Source: Kosakonia radicincitans DSM 16656
GTDB taxonomy: Bacteria; Pseudomonadota; Gammaproteobacteria; Enterobacterales; Enterobacteriaceae
Length of the DNA: 64,000 bases
Reading direction: 5' to 3'
NCBI RefSeq assembly: GCF_000280495.2
Contig: NZ_CP018016.1
Span: 2,976,001-3,040,000, forward strand
Shown here: one piece after another, positions 1-9,337 of the stretch
Position numbering within the stretch: position 1 is the first letter of the stretch
Layout of the letters: each line of letters begins with the position of its first letter
Translations under genes and position numbers: made by a program
Notes under the pieces: generated by a model
The model's database searches: none
What the model was told of the DNA's origin: nothing
The model's input: only the letters and a program-made list of their open reading frames with translations

Positions 1-1618
1 TGGCTTGCAGCATTTTCTCGCGCAGCGCCTCCGGCATCGGCTCGCCGCTCTGATGATGGCGGGCGTAGTGAGCGAAAACCTGCGGCTGGCTGGCCCAGTG
101 CTCATTGATTTGCGAAGGGAATTCAACGAAATCGCGCGGCGTATTGGTGCCGGAAAGCGTGGCGTAACGCTGGCTGGCAAATAGCCCATGCAGCGTGTGG
201 CCAAACTCATGGAACAACGTAATCACTTCATCCCACGTCAGCAACGCCGCCTGCCCTGCGGCCGGTTTCTGGTAGTTACAAACGTTATAGATCACCGGCT
301 GCGTGCCATTCAGCGTCGATTGTTCAACAAAATTGCCCATCCACGCGCCGCCGCTTTTTGAGTCGCGGGCGTAGTAATCGCCGTAAAACAGCGCCAGACC
401 GCGGCCATCAGCATCGAAAATCTCCCACACGCGCACATCCGGATGATAAACCGGAATATCAAAACGCTCGCTGAACCGAATACCAAACAGCTCGCTCGCT
501 GCCCAGAACACCCCGTCCGTGAGCACAGAGTTCAGGGCGAAATAGGGTTTTATTTGCGATTCATCCAGCGCATATTTCGCCAGACGAACCTGCTCGGCAT
601 AGAACGCCCAGTCCCAGGCCTGCGCGGTAAAGCCGCCCTGCTGGGTGTCAATCATCTGCTGAATGTCAGCCAGTTCCCGCTCGGCGCGCGCGCGCGCGGC
701 AGGCGCGATATCGCGCATAAATGTCAGTGCAGCCTGCGGCGTACCGGCCATCTGATCGGCGATCTTCCAGCTGGCGAAATCGTTAAAACCCAGCAGTTTC
801 GCCTGCTGCGCGCGAAGCTGCACCAGACGCAGCACTATCGCGCGGGTATCATTGGCATCCCTTCGCTGTGTGCGCAGCCAACTGGCGGTAAACAGATTTT
901 CGCGGGTCTGGCGATCGCGCAGCGCAGCGAGCGCCGGTTGCTGGGTGGTATTGAGCAGAGAGAGCAGCCAGCGGTTTTCCAGCCCTTTCGCCTTCGCCGC
1001 TTCGGCGGCCGAGGCGATCTCTTCGGCACTTAAGCCATCAAGTTGATGGACATAATCCACCACCAGCCCGCCCGCTTTATCTGCGGCCAGCAAACGCTGG
1101 TTAAACTGGCTGGTCAGCGCCGCCGCTTCGGTATTCAGCGCTTTCAGCGTCGTTTTATCTTCTGCGCTCAGCGTCGCGCCTGCGAGGACAAACTTCTGAT
1201 ACGTCGTTTCGACAAGGCGCAACGATTCTGCATCCAGCCCCAGCGCTTCACGCTGATGCCATACGCTTTCCACGCGGGCAAACAACGCATCATCAAGGTA
1301 AATATCGTTTGCCAGTTCCGCCAGCTCCGTGGAAAACGCCTCATCAAGTTGCTGTAAAAAATCGTTGGTATGCGCGGAAGTCATGGCGAAAAAGACGCTG
1401 GTCACCTGATTTAGCAGGTGGCCGCTCTGCTCCAGCGCCAGCAGCGTATTGTCAAAATCGGCGGCAGCCGGGTTCGCCGTAATGGCGGCGATCTCCGCGC
1501 GCTTTTGCCGTACGCCTTCGTCAAACGCCGGGCGATAGTGTTCATCAGTAATCACATCAAACGGTGGCGCCTGATACGGCAGCGGGCTTGCAGAGAAAAA
1601 GGGATTGGTAACCGACAT
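1..1618 (-). CDS. dcp: Peptidyl-dipeptidase Dcp (C-terminus beyond window)
   Basis: This is the first ~539 residues of a zinc metallopeptidase of family M3 that removes dipeptides from the C-terminus of peptides; it belongs to the cell's peptide turnover. The HEFGH zinc-binding motif of the family is encoded on the minus strand near 199-240. The start is the ATG at 1618, giving MSVTNPFF, with GGAG a few bases upstream. The E. coli protein is about 680 residues, so roughly 140 C-terminal residues lie left of the window. It is divergent from ydfG, the same arrangement as in E. coli. The frame is open throughout the part seen. Confidence 0.95.
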   Translation of the reverse strand, partial: MSVTNPFFSASPLPYQAPPFDVITDEHYRPAFDEGVRQKRAEIAAITANPAAADFDNTLLALEQSGHLLNQVTSVFFAMTSAHTNDFLQQLDEAFSTELAELANDIYLDDALFARVESVWHQREALGLDAESLRLVETTYQKFVLAGATLSAEDKTTLKALNTEAAALTSQFNQRLLAADKAGGLVVDYVHQLDGLSAEEIASAAEAAKAKGLENRWLLSLLNTTQQPALAALRDRQTRENLFTASWLRTQRRDANDTRAIVLRLVQLRAQQAKLLGFNDFASWKIADQMAGTPQAALTFMRDIAPAARARAERELADIQQMIDTQQGGFTAQAWDWAFYAEQVRLAKYALDESQIKPYFALNSVLTDGVFWAASELFGIRFSERFDIPVYHPDVRVWEIFDADGRGLALFYGDYYARDSKSGGAWMGNFVEQSTLNGTQPVIYNVCNYQKPAAGQAALLTWDEVITLFHEFGHTLHGLFASQRYATLSGTNTPRDFVEFPSQINEHWASQPQVFAHYARHHQSGEPMPEALREKMLQA

Positions 1619-1806
1619 GTTTCGCTCCTGAACACAGTGAATCTTTTCAGAGTAGGCATCCGCTGCGCGCATCGCAATCATTTCTCTCTCTGTTGCCGCA
1701 CAAGCGTGCGTTTTTTGCCACACTGTAAGGCGGGATAACTTGTGTTACCGCAAACATGCGGTCATGCTAGGGTTCAACACCACAAAAAGCGTTGAGGAAC
1801 AGTGAG

Positions 1807-2556
1807 ATGATTATTCTGGTTACCGGGGCAACGGCAGGTTTTGGCGAAGGTATCACACGCCGTTTTATTCAGAACGGCCACAAAGTGATCGCCACAGGTC
1901 GCCGTCAGGAACGTTTACAGGAGCTGAAAGACGAGCTGGGGGATAACCTCTACATCGCGCAACTGGACGTTCGCAACCGTGCGGCAATTGACGAGTTGAT
2001 GGCTTCCTTGCCAGCACAGTGGCGAGACATTGATGTGCTGGTCAACAATGCCGGTCTGGCGCTGGGCCTTGAGCCCGCTCATAAAGCCAGCGTTGATGAC
2101 TGGGAAACGATGATCGACACCAATAACAAAGGCCTGGTTTATATGACCCGCGCGGTACTGCCGGGCATGGTGGAACGTAATCGCGGCCATATCATCAATA
2201 TCGGTTCAACGGCGGGGAGCTGGCCGTATGCAGGTGGCAACGTCTACGGCGCGAGCAAAGCGTTTGTGCGTCAGTTCAGCCTTAACCTGCGTACCGATCT
2301 GAGCGGTACGGCAGTGCGGGTGACCAATATTGAGCCAGGTCTGGTCGGCGGTACGGAGTTTTCGAATGTGCGCTTTAAAGGCGATGACGCTAAAGCGGGA
2401 AAAACCTACGAGAATACCACTGCGCTGACGCCTGAAGATGTGACCGAAGCGGTCTGGTGGGTGGCGACGTTGCCGAAGCATGTCAACATCAACACCCTGG
2501 AGATGATGCCGGTAAGCCAGACGTATGCGGGATTAAGCGTTCACCGTCAGGGTTAA
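1807..2556 (+). CDS. ydfG: NADP-dependent 3-hydroxy acid / malonic semialdehyde reductase YdfG
   Basis: A 249-residue short-chain dehydrogenase of the cytoplasm. The N-terminal Rossmann motif TGATAGFGEG, the NNAG motif (VLVNNAG) and the catalytic YxxxK (VYGASKAF) are all present. The E. coli protein oxidises L-allo-threonine and serine and reduces malonic semialdehyde, for example in pyrimidine breakdown. The start chosen is the internal ATG at 1807 (MIILVTG), which puts the dinucleotide fold at the N-terminus as in the E. coli protein; a longer reading from 1792 adds five residues and is less likely. Followed by a hairpin and then rspR in the same direction. Confidence 0.95.
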   Translation: MIILVTGATAGFGEGITRRFIQNGHKVIATGRRQERLQELKDELGDNLYIAQLDVRNRAAIDELMASLPAQWRDIDVLVNNAGLALGLEPAHKASVDDWETMIDTNNKGLVYMTRAVLPGMVERNRGHIINIGSTAGSWPYAGGNVYGASKAFVRQFSLNLRTDLSGTAVRVTNIEPGLVGGTEFSNVRFKGDDAKAGKTYENTTALTPEDVTEAVWWVATLPKHVNINTLEMMPVSQTYAGLSVHRQG

Positions 2557-2559
2557 ATT

Positions 2560-2590
2560 TCCCACCCGGCCTGCGGGCCGGGTATGGGAT
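2560..2590 (+). terminator. Hairpin after ydfG
   Basis: The arms CCCGGCC and GGCCGGG, extended by TCCCA and TGGGA, form a GC-rich stem directly after the ydfG stop. There is no clear T-run, so it may only slow transcription or protect the mRNA end. Confidence 0.45.
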
Positions 2591-2645
2591 GTACCGTAAA
2601 TAAATGGTATGGTAGCCGGGTTAACCCTTTAAAAAGTAAGAGCGA

Positions 2646-3332
2646 ATGGCCGCTGAAACGCAACTCAACCCTACACAGCCCGTAAATCAACAAATTTACC
2701 GCATTCTACGGCGGGATATTGTGCATTGCCTGATCCCACCGGGTACGCCGTTGTCGGAAAAAGAGGTGTCGGTGCGTTTCGACGTTTCGCGCCAGCCGGT
2801 GCGTGAAGCCTTTATTAAGCTGGCGGAAAACGGCCTGATCCAGATCCGCCCGCAGCGCGGCAGTTACGTTAACAAAATTTCCATGACGCAGGTGCGTAAT
2901 GGCTGCTTCGTGCGCCAGGCTATCGAATGCGCCGTCGCCCGCCGCGCCGCCACGCTGATTGATGACAGTGCCTGCTACCAGCTTGAGCAAAACCTCAACC
3001 AGCAGCGCACCGCCATCGAGCGCAAGCAACTGAATGATTTTTTCGAGCTGGATGACAATTTCCACCAGAAGCTGGCGCTGATCGCCGATTGCCAGCTGGC
3101 ATGGGATACCATCGAAAACATCAAAGCCACCATCGACCGCGTACGCTATATGAGCCTTGACCACGTTTCGCCGCCGGAAATGCTGCTGCGCCAGCACATG
3201 GATATCTTTTCCGCACTGGAAAAACGTGACCCTGACGCAGTCGACCACGCCATGAGCCTGCACTTGCAGGAGATCAGTGAATCAGTAAAAACCATTCGCC
3301 AGGAAAATCGCGACTGGTTCAGCGAGGATTAA
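2646..3332 (+). CDS. rspR: GntR/FadR-family regulator RspR (YdfH)
   Basis: A 228-residue transcription factor with a GntR winged helix-turn-helix at residues ~15-75 (pattern [21 protein letters not shown]) and a helical FCD ligand-binding domain behind it. In E. coli this protein represses the rspAB genes, which encode a sugar-acid type dehydratase and a dehydrogenase; both are present here about 5 kb away together with ydfI and ydfJ, so a local regulatory role is likely. The start at 2646 follows an AAGAG ribosome-binding site. Length agrees with the E. coli protein. Confidence 0.9.
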   Translation: MAAETQLNPTQPVNQQIYRILRRDIVHCLIPPGTPLSEKEVSVRFDVSRQPVREAFIKLAENGLIQIRPQRGSYVNKISMTQVRNGCFVRQAIECAVARRAATLIDDSACYQLEQNLNQQRTAIERKQLNDFFELDDNFHQKLALIADCQLAWDTIENIKATIDRVRYMSLDHVSPPEMLLRQHMDIFSALEKRDPDAVDHAMSLHLQEISESVKTIRQENRDWFSED

Positions 3333-3419
3333 CGTCCTCGCCGGTCACAGACATCTCGTGGTGAGCCACCCTCACCGGTAGCTCACCGCTCTCCTTTCAG
3401 ATACCTCTCGCGTTAGCGT

Positions 3420-4256
3420 TTAAACCGGCATTCCGGTGTCCGTAGCGACCGGCGCCGGCTCACGGCGGGATTCGCCTTTGCTCAGGTTGTACCGATCAAC
3501 AGTGTCAAACATCTCGGTAAAAAGCGCGTCATCCTTTCGCGCCCAGAACGTATCCTGATCCTCGCCGCCCCAGATCTCATGAGTATGACAGGCGAACTCC
3601 AGTAAGCCGGAGTGATGCGGCGTGAAATCGATACGCTTCTGCGTCTCCTGCGGGACAATATTCTGATAGAAAAGCACAACTTCACACTCGCAGCCTTTCG
3701 CGTTGTACAACGACAACAGTTCATTCAGATGAGCTCTTAGCAGTGCAAGATCGGAATCCGCCGTGACGCGGTGATGATAAAGGAAGACAAAATTTTTATT
3801 TCCTCGCCAGGCGAGCTGACGCTCAATACGCCGTTTGAATGTCTGCTTGTCAGCGGAAATGCTGAGGGGATCGTGATGGGTGAATTCAAATCCCAGCATA
3901 TGTCTTTCACTGTACTGGCCAACGCAATGCTTATAGTAGGTGGAGCGTACAACAGAGTGGTCGCCATCAGGAAAATGTTGCAGATGCGTTTTGTCCAGTA
4001 AATTCTGGTAATTATCTTTTTCCATCTGAAGAATATATTCTATATTAGATCGCCCGGAGGAAAAAATAGAACTGAACGATTTCCTGTTGTGCCGACGAAG
4101 GATATCATCAGGCAGGCAATTTTCTCCAAGGGAAATCCAGTACACATCCGAATCACCGCTATGACGATATTTCCATTTCTTGCGCAGATGCGTAATTGTG
4201 CGTTTAAGCGACTTAAGATGATTTCTCACCTGTTGCTTGACAACCTCACTTTTCAT
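3420..4256 (-). CDS. DUF1796-like putative papain-like cysteine peptidase
   Basis: A 278-residue protein without signal peptide or membrane segment. The motif SLGENCLPDDILRRH near residue 43, followed by an aromatic/serine-rich SFSSIFSSGRSN stretch and the later FLYHHR segment, resembles DUF1796 proteins, which are predicted papain-like cysteine peptidases; the cysteine in GENC would be the nucleophile. This is recognition by pattern only and no activity is established. The start at 4256 (MKSEVV) is preferred to the longer reading from 4319 because a GGATGG ribosome-binding site precedes it and the upstream codons are AT-rich. The gene sits between rspR and ydfZ, where E. coli has no such gene, so it is probably an acquired single gene. 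Confidence 0.6.
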   Translation of the reverse strand: MKSEVVKQQVRNHLKSLKRTITHLRKKWKYRHSGDSDVYWISLGENCLPDDILRRHNRKSFSSIFSSGRSNIEYILQMEKDNYQNLLDKTHLQHFPDGDHSVVRSTYYKHCVGQYSERHMLGFEFTHHDPLSISADKQTFKRRIERQLAWRGNKNFVFLYHHRVTADSDLALLRAHLNELLSLYNAKGCECEVVLFYQNIVPQETQKRIDFTPHHSGLLEFACHTHEIWGGEDQDTFWARKDDALFTEMFDTVDRYNLSKGESRREPAPVATDTGMPV

Positions 4257-4966
4257 TATGCCATCCCCATTCCGTATCGTTATAACACCATTAAAATGAA
4301 GCGATAAAACATCTCGCATTCATTAAAATCACCATCAAGATCAATGAGTTAAAATAAAACTATCTTATAAAAGACGTTCATACTCTTCGCCTGTTTGTTA
4401 ATAAACAGACGACATTAAATGAAATAATTTCAATTCGTGATAATTCCAGATATATCTTTATTCTGTTGTTACTTACAGTAAGTTCAGTACAGAATAGCCA
4501 GCGATAAATTATGCTGTCGACCTTCATCACTTGCCGACAAAAACCAGGCTTCCCGCACTCTTCTGTCGCTTCATTTTTATTTAAAAACGATCGCCATATT
4601 TTATTCAAAAGAAACCCGGCGCAGGATTCCACTGCGCTAAAAATAGAAAACGCGAAACAGTCTCTAACATATCGTTACAGAGTGTACGCGTTATCGCGCG
4701 GCAGGTAATAATCAGGAAAATCTTAAAAGCTTTTTATCATTAATGAATGAAAATAGAAGCGGGGAAATAAACGCGCGGTTTTTACCTATATCCGGTTGAT
4801 TTAAGGTGTTTGTCATTGCGTGATGCCAAACATTTTTTCAGCAAAAAAGTGTGATGTTGATCAAAAACAAAAACTTGTCATCTCAGAAGCGTATTTATAA
4901 GGCGTCCGTAGCGGGGACATCTTCTGCCCCGTTTCGTTTTTTGGATATCAACAAGGAGAAACCACC
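4257..4966. other. AT-rich gene-free stretch upstream of ydfZ
   Basis: About 700 bases without a convincing gene. The DNA is clearly richer in A and T than its surroundings. Short open frames here (for example 4378-4632 minus and 4511-4708 plus) lack ribosome-binding sites and recognisable protein character. The right end holds the ydfZ promoter with an FNR-like site. Confidence 0.6.
4857..4870 (+). promoter_or_regulatory. Probable FNR site of ydfZ
   Basis: TTGAT-CAAA-AACAA matches the FNR consensus TTGAT-N4-ATCAA fully in the left half and in three of five positions on the right. It lies about 100 bases upstream of the ydfZ start. Strong FNR activation of ydfZ under anaerobiosis is known in E. 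coli; the assignment here is by position and similarity. Confidence 0.55.
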
Positions 4967-5170
4967 ATGGTGACTTATGATCGTAACCGTAATGCGATTA
5001 CTACCGGCAGCCGCGTAATGATTAATGGCACGGGCCGTACCGGCAAAATCATTGCGATTCACGCAGCCGGGCTGGACGCCGCACAACTGCGCCGCAGTAA
5101 AACGGTAGAAGTGGAAGGTTGTGAAGGTAAATTCGAACCGGTTGAACTGATCCGTCTTGGTCTGCACTAA
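4967..5170 (+). CDS. ydfZ: Putative selenium-binding protein YdfZ
   Basis: A 67-residue small protein matching E. coli YdfZ along its length (starts [18 protein letters not shown], ends LIRLGLH). The E. coli protein has been reported to carry selenium and its gene is induced anaerobically by FNR; its molecular role is not settled. A clear AAGGAG ribosome-binding site precedes the ATG at 4967. One cysteine (VEGCEGK) is conserved. It is transcribed alone and ends in a strong hairpin shared with the convergent ydfI. Confidence 0.9.
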   Translation: MVTYDRNRNAITTGSRVMINGTGRTGKIIAIHAAGLDAAQLRRSKTVEVEGCEGKFEPVELIRLGLH

Positions 5171-5198
5171 ATGGTGAAAATGCCCGTATAACGGCAAA

Positions 5199-5226
5199 AA
5201 AGAATGCCGCCCCGGCGGCATTCTTT
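5199..5226. terminator. Bidirectional terminator between ydfZ and ydfI
   Basis: The 10-base arms AGAATGCCGC and GCGGCATTCT are perfectly complementary, with A-tract on the left and T-tract on the right, so the hairpin can stop transcripts from both the ydfZ and ydfI sides. Confidence 0.85.
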
Positions 5227-5233
5227 CGACGAT

Positions 5234-6697
5234 TTACAGCGCAGCGGCGTATTCTGCCACCGTCGCTTTCGCCCCTTTCTCCAGCAGTGAACGATACGCA
5301 TTCTGTACCTGCGCCACAAAAGCCGCTTCTTTCGGCAGTTCGTTGCCAAAAATCGCTTCGATGCCCAGCAGAGCCTGCACGCGCGCTTCACCTTCCGCGC
5401 TTGCGTTAACGGCGCCCTGAATCACCGTCAGCAGCGGATCGCACACTTCGATCGCCTGACCTTGTTCATCAATACCGCCGACGTAGCGCATCCAGCCCGC
5501 CACACCCAGCGCCAGCAGTGCAAAGGAATCCTGATGCGCTAAATGCCAACGTACGGAATCGAGCATACGCTGCGGTAATTTCTGGCTACCGTCCATCGCG
5601 ATCTGCCAGGTACGGTGGCGCAGCGCAGTGTTGCTGTAACGCGCAATCAACAGATCGGCGTAACGCGCAAGGTCAACGCCCTTCACTTTCAGCGTTGGTG
5701 CCTGCTCTTTCAGCATCAGCGCGTGCGCCGCACGGCGATAGTTATCGTCGTCCATGCATTCGTTGATGTGCTGATAACCGGCCAGGTAGCCCAGATAAGC
5801 GAGGAAGGAGTGGCTGCCGTTCAGCATACGCAGTTTCATCTCTTCAAACGGCACGACGTCGGCAACCAGTTCGGCGCCCGCTTTTTCCCATGCCGGACGC
5901 CCCGCGACAAAGTTATCTTCAATCACCCACTGGCGGAACGGTTCGCAGGCCACACCGGCCGGATCGCGCACGCCGGTAAGCTGTTCGATTTTATCCAGCG
6001 TTTCAGCCGTTACCGCCGGAACAATACGGTCCACCATGGTCGACGGGAACGTCACGTTGGCGTCAATCCAATCTGCCAGCTCCGCATTCACTGCACGGGC
6101 ATAAGCGCACACCACATTGCGGGTAACGTGGCCGTTTTCCGGCATGTTATCGCAGGACATCACACTGAATGCCGCCAGCCCTGCCGCTTTGCGACGCGCC
6201 AGCGCTTCCACCACCACGCCAGCTGCGGATTTCGGCTGCTGCGGGTTTTGCAGGTCGCCAACGATTAACGGATGATCGAGCATCAGTTCGCCGGTCGCCG
6301 GTGAGTGGCAATACCCTTTTTCGGTAATGGTCAGCGAGACAATCGCCACCTGCGGCTCGCACATGGCGGCCAGCACAGTTTCCAGGCCATCAACCTGCGC
6401 GTGAAGAGCGCGTTTCACCGCGCCAACCACCCGCGCTGTCCACGCGTCGGCAGACATTTCCGCCACGGTGTACAAATTATCCTGCTGTTTGAGGTCGGCA
6501 ATCTGCTGCTCACCGCCAATCAGATTGACTTCGCAATAACCCCAGTCGCTGCCATGCTCTGCAGCCAGAATATCCGCATACACCGACTGGTGAGCACGGT
6601 GAAAAGCGCCAAACCCCAAATGCACAATGCGTGGAACCAGTTTGTTACGATCGTAAGTAGGTAACGTGGCTTTCGCCTTTAATAGCCTGTTTTCCAT
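5234..6697 (-). CDS. ydfI: Mannitol dehydrogenase-family oxidoreductase YdfI
   Basis: A 487-residue NAD-dependent polyol/sugar-acid dehydrogenase of the mannitol dehydrogenase family, related to fructuronate reductase UxuB. The N-terminal nucleotide-binding segment ([15 protein letters not shown]), the [11 protein letters not shown] region and the C-terminal catalytic motif [16 protein letters not shown] are intact. The start at 6697 (MENRLLKAK) aligns with the E. coli protein; four further codons upstream are possible. Together with the transporter YdfJ and RspA/RspB it forms a row of four minus-strand genes that fits a sugar-acid (hexonate) catabolic set under RspR. Confidence 0.92.
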   Translation of the reverse strand: MENRLLKAKATLPTYDRNKLVPRIVHLGFGAFHRAHQSVYADILAAEHGSDWGYCEVNLIGGEQQIADLKQQDNLYTVAEMSADAWTARVVGAVKRALHAQVDGLETVLAAMCEPQVAIVSLTITEKGYCHSPATGELMLDHPLIVGDLQNPQQPKSAAGVVVEALARRKAAGLAAFSVMSCDNMPENGHVTRNVVCAYARAVNAELADWIDANVTFPSTMVDRIVPAVTAETLDKIEQLTGVRDPAGVACEPFRQWVIEDNFVAGRPAWEKAGAELVADVVPFEEMKLRMLNGSHSFLAYLGYLAGYQHINECMDDDNYRRAAHALMLKEQAPTLKVKGVDLARYADLLIARYSNTALRHRTWQIAMDGSQKLPQRMLDSVRWHLAHQDSFALLALGVAGWMRYVGGIDEQGQAIEVCDPLLTVIQGAVNASAEGEARVQALLGIEAIFGNELPKEAAFVAQVQNAYRSLLEKGAKATVAEYAAAL

Positions 6698-6876
6698 GGT
6701 GGGACTCATCTTATTAAGTGAAACAGTGGTTCAATAGATTACGGGCTGTCGCAAATCAGACGTTGATTTACGACAGCATTTGCGGACTACACTAACTAGA
6801 ATGGTAACCAAATGTGTCAAAATCCCTTTAAATTACCCCTGGCTCAGCGTTCACTTCCGGTAATCGATAAGGCGTT

Positions 6877-8250
6877 TCAGATATAGTTACGGTTTCCCAC
6901 CGGTTGAGTCACAGCACGCGGTTCAGCCGCGTCTTGCAGAATATTCAAATCGCGATCGCGCACTTCCGGCATCAGTACGGCGGAGAGCAAACCAATCAGC
7001 GAGTAGGCCACCAGCATAACGACTATCGGCCACCAGGAGCCGGTCATATTGCAGAAGATCCCTGCCAGTACTGGCCCGAATCCGACAGCCACCAGCCCAC
7101 CTGCCTCTTTCGAAATGGCCATCCGCGTGAAGCGGTTACGTGAGCCAAACATCTCCGCCATGGTGATGTTTTCCAGCGCGAATAACCCGAGCACGGCAAC
7201 GTTATGAATGACGATGATCGACAGCATAATCACGCCAGGGTTGTAGCTCTTATCGACGATGATCGCCATCATCGGGTACGCGAGAATGATCGCCGAAATA
7301 CACAGGCAGATATAGGGTAAACGGCGCCCCACTTTGTCGGACAGCCAGCCCAAAAACGGAATGGTAAGAAAGCCAACAATCGAACTGATCATCAGGGCAT
7401 CGGTCGGAATGCGTTTTTCGAACAGCAGGGTTTGTACCAGGTAACCCGCGAGGAAAGTCTGGATTAACCCGGAGTTACCGGCCTGACCAAAGCGCAAACC
7501 GGTCGCCAGCCAGAAAGTTTTGCTGCTGAACATCGCGCCCAGCCCCATTTCCGCAATTTGGCTTTTCGGCGCATGTGCGCCTTCGTGCACCTTCTCAAAG
7601 ACCGGGCTTTCTTTCAGGTTCAAACGCAACCAGATGGCGAAAATCATCACTACCACACTGGCGATAAACGGCACCCGCCAGCCCCAGGCCAGCAATGCTT
7701 CGCGATCCAGCGCGAAGAACATTACCGCCCAGATCGCCGTTGCGCTCAGCGTGCCGCAGTTGGTCCCCATCGCGACCAGTGAAGAGATAATGCCGCGTTT
7801 CCCTTTCGGCGCATATTCCGCCAGCATGGTTCCGGCACCGGATATTTCCGCGCCTGCGCCAAGGCCCTGAATAATGCGCAGTGTTACCAGCAGTACCGGC
7901 GCAAAAATACCGATCTGCGCATAGGTCGGTAACACGCCAATCAAAGTGGTACAAATACCCATCATCGTAATGGTGATGAACAATACTTTTTTGCGGCCGA
8001 TACGATCGCCCATTTTACCGAAGATAAACGCGCCGATAATGCGCGCCACATAACCCGCTCCGTAGGTTCCCATCGCGAGGATCAGCGCCATTGCCGCTGA
8101 TTGCTCCGGGAAGAAGATCTCATGAAAAACCAGCGCCGCACCCAGCGAGTAAAGCTGGAAATCCATAAACTCAAGCGCGGTACCCAGCCAGCCGGAAACC
8201 GCGGCTTTCACCAGATCTGAGGTTGTTCTTTCAGCGTTAACTTGCGTCAT
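6877..8250 (-). CDS. ydfJ: MFS metabolite/H+ symporter YdfJ, intact
   Basis: A 457-residue major facilitator of the metabolite:H+ symporter type with 12 predicted membrane helices. The family signature GKMGDRIGRKK lies between helices 2 and 3 and its partner GWLSDKVGRR between helices 8 and 9. The gene has a complete N-terminus (MTQVNAERTTSDLVKAAVSGWLG would be too long to be a fragment start), whereas the K-12 copy is interrupted at the Qin prophage. It lies 56 bases downstream of rspB and 180 bases upstream of ydfI, in one direction, so it probably imports the substrate handled by RspA, RspB and YdfI. Confidence 0.9.
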   Translation of the reverse strand: MTQVNAERTTSDLVKAAVSGWLGTALEFMDFQLYSLGAALVFHEIFFPEQSAAMALILAMGTYGAGYVARIIGAFIFGKMGDRIGRKKVLFITITMMGICTTLIGVLPTYAQIGIFAPVLLVTLRIIQGLGAGAEISGAGTMLAEYAPKGKRGIISSLVAMGTNCGTLSATAIWAVMFFALDREALLAWGWRVPFIASVVVMIFAIWLRLNLKESPVFEKVHEGAHAPKSQIAEMGLGAMFSSKTFWLATGLRFGQAGNSGLIQTFLAGYLVQTLLFEKRIPTDALMISSIVGFLTIPFLGWLSDKVGRRLPYICLCISAIILAYPMMAIIVDKSYNPGVIMLSIIVIHNVAVLGLFALENITMAEMFGSRNRFTRMAISKEAGGLVAVGFGPVLAGIFCNMTGSWWPIVVMLVAYSLIGLLSAVLMPEVRDRDLNILQDAAEPRAVTQPVGNRNYI

Positions 8251-8306
8251 AATGGCTATCTCGAAAAAGAAGTATGCGTACCGCTCAACCGCATTTTTCG
8301 TTGTAA

Positions 8307-9323
8307 TTAATTGAACGTTAATAAGACCTTACAGCAGTGCCGCTGATCTTTTTCAAACAGTTCAATCGCATCTGTGACATGTTGATAGTCAAATTTATGC
8401 GTCACTAACTTCGTCGGATCGATCAGGGCGCGAGCCAGCCAGTCGATCACCACCGGGAATTTGCCCGCGTTAAGACGCGAAGAGAAAATAGACAACTCTT
8501 TACCTGTGATGCCCTGCTGGATTATCTGGCTGGGTTCGCTGGAAAATCCCATGATCACAATACGCGCGGCCGGAGAGGCCAGCGCAATCGCCTCCTGTAG
8601 AATGGATGGATGACACGCCGCATCAACAATCAGGGTCGGTTTAATGCCCTGCTCTGCCAGCGCTTCCGCCAACGGTTGCTGGCTGTTGTTAATCACCCAG
8701 TCCGCGCCATTGCGCTGCGCCATTGCCAGACGCTCTTCAATACGATCGGCAACAATCACCTGCTGCACGTTGTAGACATTTTTCAGCGCCTGCAGCGTGG
8801 TTAACCCCATCGGCCCGGCACCATAGATCAGCACAATGTCTCTCTCCGTTGGTTGCACCTGGCCTGTGACGTTAGCCGCGATGGTAAACGGCTCGATCAT
8901 TACCGCATTCTCATCCGGGATTGCCGCCGGAACAGCCCACGCGTTACGTGCCGGTACAGTGGCGTATTCGCTAAAACCGCCATCGCGATGCACGCCCAGC
9001 ACTACCAGTTCGTTGCAGACGTTCGGTTTGCCAACGGAGCACGGATAGCAATGGCCGCAGCTGATCACCGGATCAACAACCACGCGTTCGCCCAGCCTTT
9101 CCGCCGATACACCTTCACCGACGGCATCAATCAGACCGTAGAATTCATGGCCGATAACGCGCGGGTATTTGGCGAACGGGTTGTGCCCGCGATAGATGTG
9201 GCTGTCGGAGCCGCAGATCCCGGCGAGTTTGACCTTAACGCGCACCTCACCGGCTGCGGGTTGCGGCAAAGGGCGTTCAGCGAGCGTTAATTGGTTGGGC
9301 TGTTCAATCACCACACTTTTCAT
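8307..9323 (-). CDS. rspB: Zinc-binding alcohol dehydrogenase RspB
   Basis: A 338-residue medium-chain zinc-dependent dehydrogenase of the sorbitol/galactitol dehydrogenase type. Catalytic zinc ligands are seen in GICGSDSH and GHEF, the structural zinc cysteines in CGHCYPCSVGKPNVC, and the NAD-binding turn in YGAGPMGL. The start at 9323 (MKSVVIEQPNQL) matches E. coli RspB; the frame is open for nine more codons upstream. It is 14 bases from the end of rspA, so the two are co-transcribed. In E. coli rspAB overexpression lowers homoserine-lactone dependent starvation signalling; the physiological substrate remains uncertain. Confidence 0.93.
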   Translation of the reverse strand: MKSVVIEQPNQLTLAERPLPQPAAGEVRVKVKLAGICGSDSHIYRGHNPFAKYPRVIGHEFYGLIDAVGEGVSAERLGERVVVDPVISCGHCYPCSVGKPNVCNELVVLGVHRDGGFSEYATVPARNAWAVPAAIPDENAVMIEPFTIAANVTGQVQPTERDIVLIYGAGPMGLTTLQALKNVYNVQQVIVADRIEERLAMAQRNGADWVINNSQQPLAEALAEQGIKPTLIVDAACHPSILQEAIALASPAARIVIMGFSSEPSQIIQQGITGKELSIFSSRLNAGKFPVVIDWLARALIDPTKLVTHKFDYQHVTDAIELFEKDQRHCCKVLLTFN

Positions 9324-9337
9324 TTTGCTTTCCTCTG

